A stretch of DNA of 46,688 nucleotides, taken from Patescibacteria group bacterium. Lineage in GTDB: Bacteria > Patescibacteriota > Patescibacteriia > Patescibacteriales > GWC2-42-12. Under the pieces are notes generated by a model. It had not been told where the DNA came from. It did no database searches and saw only the letters and a list, made by a program, of their open reading frames with translations. Location of the stretch: NCBI GenBank assembly GCA_028707005.1, contig JAQTVB010000007.1, positions 1-46,688 on the forward strand. The letters run 5' to 3'. A program made the position numbers and the translations under genes. Shown piece by piece: positions 30,525 through 37,700 of this stretch (its first letter is position 1; each line of letters begins with the position of its first letter).

Positions 30525-30881
30525 TTAATTCGGTTTGAATGGATCTCTTTTGCCTTTTTCCGTCTCGCTTTGCATTATCAATACATTTTCTTTTAACGCT
30601 TTAAATTTTTCACTCTGAAAAATAGTCAAATCTATTTCGCTGTTATTGCCAATACTGCTGGTATCCGGCTGAATCTCCTGCGCCTGCGGCTCCGCCTCAA
30701 GGCTGCCGGCGCCGGTTTGCGGGGTCAAAATATCTTGTTGCGAGCCGGAAACAAGCGCGGCGTCCTGCCCGGTCGTCTTGTTATTTTGATAAATCATGAC
30801 GCCCGTTCCGGATAACATGACAATGATTATAGCAATACAAACAGCAAGTTTTTTGGGCGACATCTGCTTTAAAACCAGCAT
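30525..30881 (-). CDS. Small PilP-like protein of the pilus alignment complex
   Basis: The 118-residue protein has an N-terminal membrane anchor (LAVCIAIIIVMLSGTGVMIY). A flexible Gln/Ser/Glu-rich linker follows, and the end is KGKRDPFKPN, the 'RDPF' signature of PilP proteins, without the beta-domain that full PilP (about 170 residues) carries. It lies between pilO and pilB, matching the pilMNOP order. The assignment is by position and short motif; it would link PilNO to outer parts of the machine. The start may be Met7. Confidence 0.6.
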   Translation of the reverse strand: MLVLKQMSPKKLAVCIAIIIVMLSGTGVMIYQNNKTTGQDAALVSGSQQDILTPQTGAGSLEAEPQAQEIQPDTSSIGNNSEIDLTIFQSEKFKALKENVLIMQSETEKGKRDPFKPN

Positions 30882-30888
30882 ATATTTT

Positions 30889-31566
30889 TTAATTCATTAA
30901 ATAATAAGTATAAACCACCAAGGCGACTTTATCGTCCGCTACCGAATAATCTATTTGAGCGATATCAAACAATTTTATATTATTTTCAAAAGCTTTGATG
31001 ATATTTTTTAAAACTTGGTAGTTGGCCGAACTCAGGTTGATCTCCAGCCTTACCATGCCCACCCCCTGCGGCAGCTGTCCTTTAAAAATCCCTTCCGGAG
31101 CCTCTCCCTTCGCCGAAGAATCCGCGCTTATCGGGGCCTGGCTTTGGTCATTTCCCGAATCAATTTTAATAGAATTTAAAACCGCGCCGTTTTTTAAAAC
31201 AATTGAATCAACTTCGGAAATCAAACGAGTAACTTCGCTTTCCGCCGGCACCATCTCGGCGATCTTCTTTTTGTCCGTCCCGGCAATCAGCTGATATGAC
31301 TTCATTAAACTGTCAATTTTGGCGAGCTCGCCCGATTTGCTTTCATACTCGGCTTGCAGGCTCTTGCTGGTCTTTTCCCTATCCTGAGCCATTTTTTCGT
31401 ATTGAGGATAGACAAAAAAGAATAAACCGGCGGCAAAAACAATCAGCGACACGGCCAATACAAAATAATTAAAATAATAAATCAAAAAATTATTGATTTG
31501 CTTTCTTAATCGGCCATTTTCTTTATTTTCCATGTTCTCTCGCGAAAAATTATTTTTATTATCCAT
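30889..31566 (-). CDS. pilO: Type IV pilus alignment protein PilO
   Basis: The 225-residue protein has a cytoplasmic N-terminus of about 35 residues (NKNNFSRENMENKENG...), a single membrane helix (YFNYFVLAVSLIVFAAGLFFFVYP), a coiled coil (EKMAQDREKTSKSLQAEYESKSGELAKIDSL) and a C-terminal ferredoxin-like domain (GMVRLEINLSSANYQVLKNIIKAFENNIKLFDI). This is the PilO architecture. It starts 13 nt after pilN and heterodimerises with PilN in the family. Confidence 0.85.
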   Translation of the reverse strand: MDNKNNFSRENMENKENGRLRKQINNFLIYYFNYFVLAVSLIVFAAGLFFFVYPQYEKMAQDREKTSKSLQAEYESKSGELAKIDSLMKSYQLIAGTDKKKIAEMVPAESEVTRLISEVDSIVLKNGAVLNSIKIDSGNDQSQAPISADSSAKGEAPEGIFKGQLPQGVGMVRLEINLSSANYQVLKNIIKAFENNIKLFDIAQIDYSVADDKVALVVYTYYLMN

Positions 31567-31579
31567 AGGCTTTTTCCAC

Positions 31580-33010
31580 CTATTCTATGAAAATATTTTT
31601 TAGGATAGAAAGTTTCAAATCAAACGCGACGCTGGGGTTTTTGCCCGCGCCGTTGGACATAAAACTGCCACCGGCCGTTTTTACGCTCACAACTTTCTGG
31701 TTGGCTTTAAGAACATCCACCTGTCTGGAAATATCGGAAAACTTCACAGCGACCGCGTCCAGCGAATAATTGCCGCCGGTATCGCCGGAAAAACCTTTAT
31801 AATAAACATCTTTTATCGTATTATCTTCTAAAAATTTAAAAAAATTAGTCCAATATATGTGTTTGGCAAAAATTTGAGAAACCGCCTTAAGCCCGTCCTG
31901 AAAGGCCACCGCTTCTTTAAAACCAAGCTCTTTTTGTTTTATTTGCTCCGTAATCTTTTCAATCTTCGCGACCTGATCTTTTATTTTTTCCTGATTCTGG
32001 TTCTGAAAATACGCCAAGCCAAAATAAGCCAAAAAGACAATGACCGCTGGAATAACAATGGCCTTGATTAAATTGGCAATTTGCTTATGCCAATCAAAAA
32101 AAGTTATTATTTCCCCTTTAATCAGATTGGTCTCTAAAACTTTCTCCGCGTCTTTATCTATGGGTTCCGGTTTTGGCAAAATTTCTTTATCAGTCTCGGC
32201 CTCTTTTTTAATATTAATTTGATTCAAAGCCGCTGGCGGAGAAATTTTCGGCTTGGTTTCATGAAGCGGCTCCGGGATATCGGTCTTGACCGGCTTCTGC
32301 TCTTGTTTTAAGGCGGATAATCGCTCGCGCCGAGAACGTCTAGCCGCCAAATTGTCTTTAATAAATTTTAAAAACTTTGAGAAAAAACCGCCGCCAGGCT
32401 CTCGCGCCGGCTTTGCCAACGCCGGCTTTTTCACTATGAGCGGCGGATCCGGCTTTAAATTATTCTTATTTTCCGAATCGGCGAGCGCGGGCGGCCTCTT
32501 ATTATCGGTTTTGGCGTAAGCGTCTTTGGGCTTTGATGTGGCAACCGCGCTCGCGGTTTGTTCGGCAGCCAAGCCTCTTTTTATCTTCTCCCGATTAAAA
32601 ACGTGCTGATAATCTATTAAAATTTCTTTATGATTTTTAGGTTGTTTTTTCAGTTTTTCTAAAATTCCCGGAAAAAAGCGCCAGCCTTTTTTCTCGCCGG
32701 GGTTAAAACCCTCTTCGGCGGACCGGCGGGATTCTTTTTTTGATGCCGAAATTTCCTTTTGCCTGATAAGATTTAAAATTTCTCGCCGCGATTTTTTAAT
32801 TTTATCTTTATCGCTCGCCGGTTTCGGCGCCGGAGAAAGCTTCGGACTTTGGCTTGGCTTGCTTAAAAACGGCAGGTCCTTAAAACCCCCCTCTTGAGGC
32901 ATGGCTTTGCCGTGTTCCGGCTCCGACCAAATTATTTTTTCTTCGCCTTTGTTTTCGGCTTCTTGGTCGCGTGAATTTTTCTTGCCGGTTAAAAAATTAA
33001 TATCTGACAT
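31580..33010 (-). CDS. pilN: PilN-like protein with ~300-residue N-terminal extension
   Basis: The 476-residue protein is more than twice the usual PilN length (about 180-200). It begins MSDINFLTGKK, resembling the INLLP motif by which PilN binds PilM. About 300 Lys/Pro/Glu-rich, probably disordered residues follow, with basic helical patches (e.g. FNREKIKRGLAAEQ, AARRSRRERLSALKQ). A single membrane helix (about 313-335, IKAIVIPAVIVFLAYFGLAYF), a coiled coil and a C-terminal ferredoxin-like domain come next, as in PilN. The PilM-binding tip is thus tethered on a long cytoplasmic linker. Order pilM-pilN-pilO supports the call. Confidence 0.8.
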   Translation of the reverse strand: MSDINFLTGKKNSRDQEAENKGEEKIIWSEPEHGKAMPQEGGFKDLPFLSKPSQSPKLSPAPKPASDKDKIKKSRREILNLIRQKEISASKKESRRSAEEGFNPGEKKGWRFFPGILEKLKKQPKNHKEILIDYQHVFNREKIKRGLAAEQTASAVATSKPKDAYAKTDNKRPPALADSENKNNLKPDPPLIVKKPALAKPAREPGGGFFSKFLKFIKDNLAARRSRRERLSALKQEQKPVKTDIPEPLHETKPKISPPAALNQINIKKEAETDKEILPKPEPIDKDAEKVLETNLIKGEIITFFDWHKQIANLIKAIVIPAVIVFLAYFGLAYFQNQNQEKIKDQVAKIEKITEQIKQKELGFKEAVAFQDGLKAVSQIFAKHIYWTNFFKFLEDNTIKDVYYKGFSGDTGGNYSLDAVAVKFSDISRQVDVLKANQKVVSVKTAGGSFMSNGAGKNPSVAFDLKLSILKNIFIE

Positions 33011-33069
33011 AAATGATTAAAACATAAATCTCAATTGCAATTAAGGTCTGTTTAATTCCGCGCCGTCCG

Positions 33070-34107
33070 TTATTTCCTCATTTCCCTTAACGCTAAACCG
33101 ATGGCTATGGCCAAGCGCGGCGCGATTTCATCCAAGAGCGGCTTCAATTCCAAGGGATATGAAATCCTGGCCCAGGGATCGCCCGCCAGCACGTTGATAT
33201 TCACCGCTTTTGACAAATAATTAACAAAGTTCATCAACAGCGCTGAACCGCCGCTTAAAATAATTTTGTCAACTTTTTTGCCGCTTTTATTTTGAAATAA
33301 ATTCAAGGCATATTTAATTTCGTTGACGATCGGCGCGACGCTTTCAGCGATGGTCTTAGGGATGGTATTGTCCCCCGAATCCGGCGCGCTGATGCCCAGA
33401 TCATACTTGAATTGTTCGGCCCGCTCCATGCCAATATTGAGATTGTTGGCGATCGCTTTGGTAATCGTCCAGCCGCCGATATCAATGCTTCTGTTCAGGG
33501 TCGGAATATTTTGATCAATAATATTAAAACTGGTGGTCTTGGCGCCTATCTCCACGATCATAATGGTTGATTTATCGCTGCCAATCAACGAACGGATTAA
33601 GGCGAAAGTTTCGGTTTCCAGGCTCAATAAATTTATTTGGGCGGCCTGGAAAATTTCAATGTATTTTTTAACCAAAGATCTGGGAGCGCCGGTCAATAAT
33701 ATTTTCGTGTTATTCTTATTGTCCGTCTCATCTTGATTGACGATTTTTTTCCAATCCAATATCATTTCTTCAAGCGGCAAAGGAATGACTTTTTTCGCCT
33801 CCCAATTTATGGCTGAAGGCAGATCCTTTTTGCTCACGTCGGATAAATTTAAAATAGACGAAAAAACCGAAAAAGTGGGCAGGGCCGAAATGGCTTTGCG
33901 GCTTGAAATTCCCGACTCCCGGCAAATTTTGTTGATTATCGCCGAAATTTCCCCGGGATCTTTCTTATCCAGATCATCTAAATTTTCGCTAAAACCATAG
34001 GTTAAAAGCCGCACTTTGCCGCCTTCATTTTTTAACTCTACGATTTTTATGCTTGAAGAGCCGATATCTATGCCCAGAAAACTTTCATTATGAAAAAATA
34101 AACCCAT
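33070..34107 (-). CDS. pilM: Type IV pilus actin-like ATPase PilM
   Basis: From Met24 (MGLFFHNESFLG) the protein is 345 residues. It has the FtsA/actin fold with phosphate-1 FLGIDIGSSSIKIVELK, phosphate-2 TIMIVEIGAKTTSFNII and the adenosine motif KIILSGGSALLMNFVNYL. It is first in the pilMNO set and binds the PilN N-terminus on the cytoplasmic side. The longer track start (34176) adds a peptide overlapping promoter-like sequence and is unlikely. Confidence 0.93.
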   Translation of the reverse strand: MGLFFHNESFLGIDIGSSSIKIVELKNEGGKVRLLTYGFSENLDDLDKKDPGEISAIINKICRESGISSRKAISALPTFSVFSSILNLSDVSKKDLPSAINWEAKKVIPLPLEEMILDWKKIVNQDETDNKNNTKILLTGAPRSLVKKYIEIFQAAQINLLSLETETFALIRSLIGSDKSTIMIVEIGAKTTSFNIIDQNIPTLNRSIDIGGWTITKAIANNLNIGMERAEQFKYDLGISAPDSGDNTIPKTIAESVAPIVNEIKYALNLFQNKSGKKVDKIILSGGSALLMNFVNYLSKAVNINVLAGDPWARISYPLELKPLLDEIAPRLAIAIGLALREMRK

Positions 34108-34186
34108 ATAATTAACATTACTTACGCACATAAAAATTTTAGCTAATTTAAAAGATAAACTATTTATTTTTAGCAAAAACTGGGAT

Positions 34187-34250
34187 ATATAATGCGAATC
34201 TGCGAATGAAGGCGAATGCCGCGAATATTATTCGCAGCATTAGCATTATA
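34187..34250. repeat. GCGAAT repeat cluster upstream of pilM
   Basis: Words ATGCGAAT, TGCGAATG, GGCGAATGCCGCGAAT and ATTCGCAGCATTAGCAT alternate in both orientations and can fold back (ATAATGC...GCATTATA). A 10-bp exact inverted pair ACTTACGCAC (34123-34132) / GTGCGTAAGT (about 34302-34311) straddles it. The rest of 34108-34541 holds no gene except the promoter listed next. Confidence 0.55.
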
Positions 34251-34391
34251 GTTTGTTGCTTTTAATTGATAATCTATTTTAAGATCAGCTTGAAATTTAA
34301 AGTGCGTAAGTACTGTATTTAATACAAAAATACAAAAAATTTTTCGCGTTTTAACTATTTCCTGCTGTTTTTACGACCTGGCATTCGCTTT

Positions 34392-34421
34392 TTGACACTT
34401 CTACCCTTTATATTATATAAT
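34392..34421 (+). promoter_or_regulatory. Consensus promoter for the beta-propeller gene
   Basis: TTGACA (34392-34397), an 18-bp spacer and TATAAT (34416-34421) are both perfect boxes. The spacer starts an inverted repeat ACCCTTTA (34403-34410)/TAAAGGGT (34445-34452) that spans the predicted start site, a possible operator. The leader is about 114 nt to the ATG at 34542. Confidence 0.7.
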
Positions 34422-34541
34422 TATATAATAATGGCTCGAAAGAATAAAGGGTCGGCTGAATAAATTCACGTAATTATTATACCATAAATTATTGTTTTCA
34501 CAAAAAGCGCTCACTTTAAAAATTATAAATCCAATAATCAA

Positions 34542-35783
34542 ATGGATTTCCTAATCAAATACAAAAAAATCTTCGTCGCCGCCGCTCTGGCGCTGGCGGT
34601 TATTATTATCGGCTATCTGCTTTACGCCGTATTTTTTAAACCAAGCCAACCTCAAGTTAATTTGGAAAACCCCGCAGCCACCACCACGGCGGGCCGGGGA
34701 AATTTGCCGCTCACCCAAACCGGCGCCGGCCAGCCGGTTCAACTCGGCCAGGGACAGGGCGGTCTTACTACGGGGACGGGAGAAACAACGCCGGCCAGCG
34801 CGACGGCGCGGGGCGGACTTACTGAAGTAACGGCGCTAAACCAGGCCGCGAGCCTGGGCGCGGCCTTAGCCGCTAACGGCGACGATTTACTGTATTATAA
34901 CGGACAGGAGGGAAAATTTTATCGCGTTACCAAGGACGGAAAAATCACTTTGCTTTCAGACACGGTTTTCCATAATGTTGAAAAAATCACCTGGTCGCCG
35001 GACAGAACAAAAGCGATCCTTGAATATCCCGACCAAGCAAAAATTATCTACGACTTTAAAAATAATAAACAAATCACTTTGCCCAGCCATTGGCAAGACT
35101 TCGCCTTTTCGCCCGATGGTTCAAAAATTGTCATGAAAAGCCTTGCCGAATCAGCGGATAACCGCTGGCTAGCCGTCGTCAACAGCCAAGGCACTGAAGC
35201 GAAAAAAATCGCTCCCTTGGGCGATAACGATGAAACCGTTTATCCTTCCTGGTCGCCCAACAATCAGACTGTCGCCATGTACACGGAGGGCGCAACTTTC
35301 AATGAGCAAAACGTTTTCTTCGTCGGTTTGAATAATGAAAATTTCAAAGCTTTAAAAATTGCCGGGCGAGGTTTTGAGTTTGCCTGGTCGCCTCAAGGCG
35401 ACCGCTTGCTCTATAGCGTCTACACCAGCGACAACGGGCTGAAGCCGGAATTATGGATAGCCAACGCCCAAGGCGACAGTATCGGCTCGGGGCGGACCAA
35501 TCTGGAGCTTCAGACTTGGGCCGATAAATGCACCTTTTCCGGCAGTAATCTTTATTGCGCCGTACCGCAGGAGCTTGCGGAAGGCGCCGGCCTATCTAAA
35601 GAGCTGGCTCAAAACACCAAAGACAATCTATATCAAATTGACGTGCGAACCGGCGCTAAGAAGCTGGTGGCCGTGCCGGACGGCGGCTACACCATGTCCG
35701 ACCTGATTGTTTCGGACGACGGCGGCTACCTCTATTTCACCGACCAAAACACGGGTAAGATAAACCAAATCAAACTAAAATAA
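34542..35783 (+). CDS. Membrane-anchored TolB/WD40-like beta-propeller protein
   Basis: The 413-residue protein has an N-terminal membrane helix (KIFVAAALALAVIIIGYLLYAVFF), then a Gly/Thr/Gln-rich linker of about 60 residues (low complexity). Propeller blades of the TolB/WD40-type motif follow (ITWSPDRTKAIL, FAFSPDGSKIVMKS, PSWSPNNQTVAMYT, FAWSPQGDRLLYS, LIVSDDGGYLYF). Two cysteines in the fifth region (DKCTFSGSNLYCAV) may pair. It is extracytoplasmic by topology. It is the only gene with radA on the plus strand in the centre of the window and has its own consensus promoter. Exact function unknown; likely scaffold or binding protein. Confidence 0.75.
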   Translation: MDFLIKYKKIFVAAALALAVIIIGYLLYAVFFKPSQPQVNLENPAATTTAGRGNLPLTQTGAGQPVQLGQGQGGLTTGTGETTPASATARGGLTEVTALNQAASLGAALAANGDDLLYYNGQEGKFYRVTKDGKITLLSDTVFHNVEKITWSPDRTKAILEYPDQAKIIYDFKNNKQITLPSHWQDFAFSPDGSKIVMKSLAESADNRWLAVVNSQGTEAKKIAPLGDNDETVYPSWSPNNQTVAMYTEGATFNEQNVFFVGLNNENFKALKIAGRGFEFAWSPQGDRLLYSVYTSDNGLKPELWIANAQGDSIGSGRTNLELQTWADKCTFSGSNLYCAVPQELAEGAGLSKELAQNTKDNLYQIDVRTGAKKLVAVPDGGYTMSDLIVSDDGGYLYFTDQNTGKINQIKLK

Positions 35784-35784
35784 A

Positions 35785-35943
35785 AGAATTTTTAATTTTT
35801 AATTTTATAATTTTTAAATAATATACTAATTTTTAATGACTAAATATAATACAGCTCTTCAGCTTTTCACTCCGCGTATTTTATTAAAAATTTAGATATT
35901 TGATTATTGTTTAAAAATTATAAAATTAAAAATTAAAAATTCT
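35785..35943. repeat. Element with perfect 34-bp inverted repeats
   Basis: Left arm 35785-35818 and right arm 35910-35943 are exact reverse complements (AGAATTTTTAATTTTTAATT.. / ..AATTAAAAATTAAAAATTCT) around a 91-nt centre without ORF. The left arm begins 2 nt after the propeller-gene stop; the right arm ends 12 nt before the radA start. Confidence 0.8.
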
Positions 35944-35954
35944 CCTTCCTTCTT

Positions 35955-37304
35955 GTGTCTACCAAAATCTCCACAGTCTATGCTTGTTCAAACTGCGGCG
36001 CCCAGTTCCCTAAATGGAGCGGGCGCTGTTTAGAGTGCGGCGGCTGGGGCACCTTGCAGATGCAGACGGTTGACCTGAAACAAGCCGATAAAATGGCGGC
36101 GGCCAGCCCGGCGGTGGTGGTTGATTTGGAAAAACTTGATCAGACGGCGCTGGCGCAACGGCAGGCAACCAACATCCGGGAATTGGATCGGGTGCTGGGC
36201 GGCGGCCTGGTGCCGGGCTCTCTGGTTCTATTGGGCGGCGAACCGGGCGTGGGCAAATCCACTTTGGTCGCGCAAATCGCCGCGGCGATCGGCAAAACCC
36301 AAATGGTAATTTACGCCAGCGGCGAAGAATCGGCCGGCCAAATCAAAGTCCGCCTGGACCGGCTGAAAATTAAAACGGAAAGGATAAAATTTTTAAACGA
36401 AACCAACGCGGAAAAAATTATCGCCACGATTGACCAGCTAAAACCGGCTTTAGTGATTATCGACTCAATTCAAACTATTTCCACTTCCCTGCTTGCCGGC
36501 GAAGCCGGCGGCTTGAGCCAAATCCGCGGCGTCACCGTGAGTTTTTTGGAAACCGCCAAGCAAACCAACGCCGCCATCATTCTCATCGGCCATATCACTA
36601 AAGACGGCGCCTTGGCCGGACCGAAAACTCTTGAGCACATCGTGGACACCGTGCTTTATCTTGAAGCCGAAGCCAGCCATGATTATAAAATCTTGCGCGC
36701 CACCAAAAACCGCTTCGGTTCGGTGAATGAAATCGGCATTTTTGAAATGACCGACAGCGGCTTTAAAGAAATCGCCAACCCCTCGTTGATTTTCATTGAA
36801 CAGCGGCAAAACATCACCGGTTCGGTAATCAGCTCCGTCACCCAGGGCACGCGCGCTTTTTTGACCGAAGTTCAGGCGCTGGTAACCAAAACCGTTTTCG
36901 GCTATCCCCAAAGGAAAGCCTCGGGTTTTGACTTAAACCGCCTCCAGGTTTTAATCGCCGTACTGACTAAGCGCGCCAATCTTAATTTAACCAACCAGGA
37001 CGTGATTTTAAACGTGGTCGGCGGCTTGAAAATCAGCGACCCCGGACTGGATTTGGCGGTTTCTCTGGCTATCGCCTCTTCTGTTTTAAACCAAGTCATT
37101 CCCAATAACACGATTGTCTTGGGCGAAGTCGGCCTGGGCGGAGAAATCCGGCCTGTGGCCAGGCTGGAGCAAAAATTAAAAGAAGCGGAAAGGCTGGGCT
37201 TTGCTAAAGCCATTATCCCGGCCAGCGAGGTTATGTCCAAAAAATTAAAACTCATTAAAATAAAAAATGTTCAAGAAATGGTTGGACAGATAATCGGAAA
37301 GTAA
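35955..37304 (+). CDS. radA: DNA repair protein RadA
   Basis: Branch-migration ATPase in recombination repair and transformation. It has the N-terminal zinc finger (C11-x2-C14 ... C25-x2-C28), a RecA-like core with Walker A GGEPGVGKSTL (94-104), Walker B VIIDSIQTI, the RadA-specific KNRFG motif (TKNRFGSVNEIGIF) and a C-terminal Lon-protease-like domain (NVVGGLKISDPGLDLAVSLAIASS, GEVGLGGEIRPV). Length (449) is normal. The start is GTG with no Shine-Dalgarno sequence; the preceding bases are instead CT-rich and adjoin a 34-bp inverted repeat, which may affect expression. Confidence 0.97.
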   Translation: MSTKISTVYACSNCGAQFPKWSGRCLECGGWGTLQMQTVDLKQADKMAAASPAVVVDLEKLDQTALAQRQATNIRELDRVLGGGLVPGSLVLLGGEPGVGKSTLVAQIAAAIGKTQMVIYASGEESAGQIKVRLDRLKIKTERIKFLNETNAEKIIATIDQLKPALVIIDSIQTISTSLLAGEAGGLSQIRGVTVSFLETAKQTNAAIILIGHITKDGALAGPKTLEHIVDTVLYLEAEASHDYKILRATKNRFGSVNEIGIFEMTDSGFKEIANPSLIFIEQRQNITGSVISSVTQGTRAFLTEVQALVTKTVFGYPQRKASGFDLNRLQVLIAVLTKRANLNLTNQDVILNVVGGLKISDPGLDLAVSLAIASSVLNQVIPNNTIVLGEVGLGGEIRPVARLEQKLKEAERLGFAKAIIPASEVMSKKLKLIKIKNVQEMVGQIIGK

Positions 37305-37342
37305 AAAAAGCTTCCCGAACAAGCATGCTGCTCGCGGGAAGC
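37303..37342 (-). terminator. Terminator of the 67-residue orphan gene
   Basis: GCTTCCCG (37310-37317)/CGGGAAGC (37335-37342) with an inner GCATGC loop, followed on the minus strand by seven Ts. It overlaps the radA stop region, so transcription from both sides converges here. Confidence 0.75.
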
Positions 37343-37360
37343 CATTGAACTGCCAGACGA

Positions 37361-37564
37361 TCAATTCGGCACCAGGTCTTTTGGCGCAACTTCTTGGCCT
37401 CTGATAAAGGCCTGCAACGCCCCACTGGTGATGAAACGTTGGTGGGTTCTCTTCATAAAGGCAAGAACCCGACGACCGTGTTGTTCGTCCACGCGGATGA
37501 TTTCCACGTCACCTTTTGTGTGCCCAACAGGCACCCGGTAACACCTTGAAACACTGGCTGACAT
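37361..37564 (-). CDS. Small orphan protein, function unknown
   Basis: The 67-residue soluble basic protein (MSASVSRCYRVPVGHTKGD..., KRTHQRFITSGALQAFIRGQEV) has no recognised domain. It is supported as a gene by a TTGACA-17-GAGAAT promoter about 100 nt upstream, a strong terminator directly downstream and GC-richer, ordered codon use. It resembles in style (monocistronic, GC-richer than its surroundings) the two orphan genes at 39935 and 40754. No Shine-Dalgarno sequence is seen. Confidence 0.55.
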   Translation of the reverse strand: MSASVSRCYRVPVGHTKGDVEIIRVDEQHGRRVLAFMKRTHQRFITSGALQAFIRGQEVAPKDLVPN

Positions 37565-37661
37565 ATGTTTTCTGGTTTGTTTTTTTGTTTTTTTCTAACG
37601 AGACCGTACTAACTGCAAAAACACCGCCTAGTTTAAAAAGAACGCCTTCTGTATTATTCAC

Positions 37662-37690
37662 ATTCTCCCACTAATTAAGCTAACTGTCAA
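37662..37690 (-). promoter_or_regulatory. Promoter of the 67-residue orphan gene
   Basis: On the minus strand, TTGACA (plus 37685-37690), a 17-bp spacer and GAGAAT (plus 37662-37667). Predicted leader about 90 nt. Confidence 0.5.
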
Positions 37691-37700
37691 GCAAAATCAA

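Noticed and set aside
36465-36911. 148-residue minus-strand ORF inside radA
   Set aside because: Shadow of the radA coding frame, which has intact Walker and KNRFG motifs.
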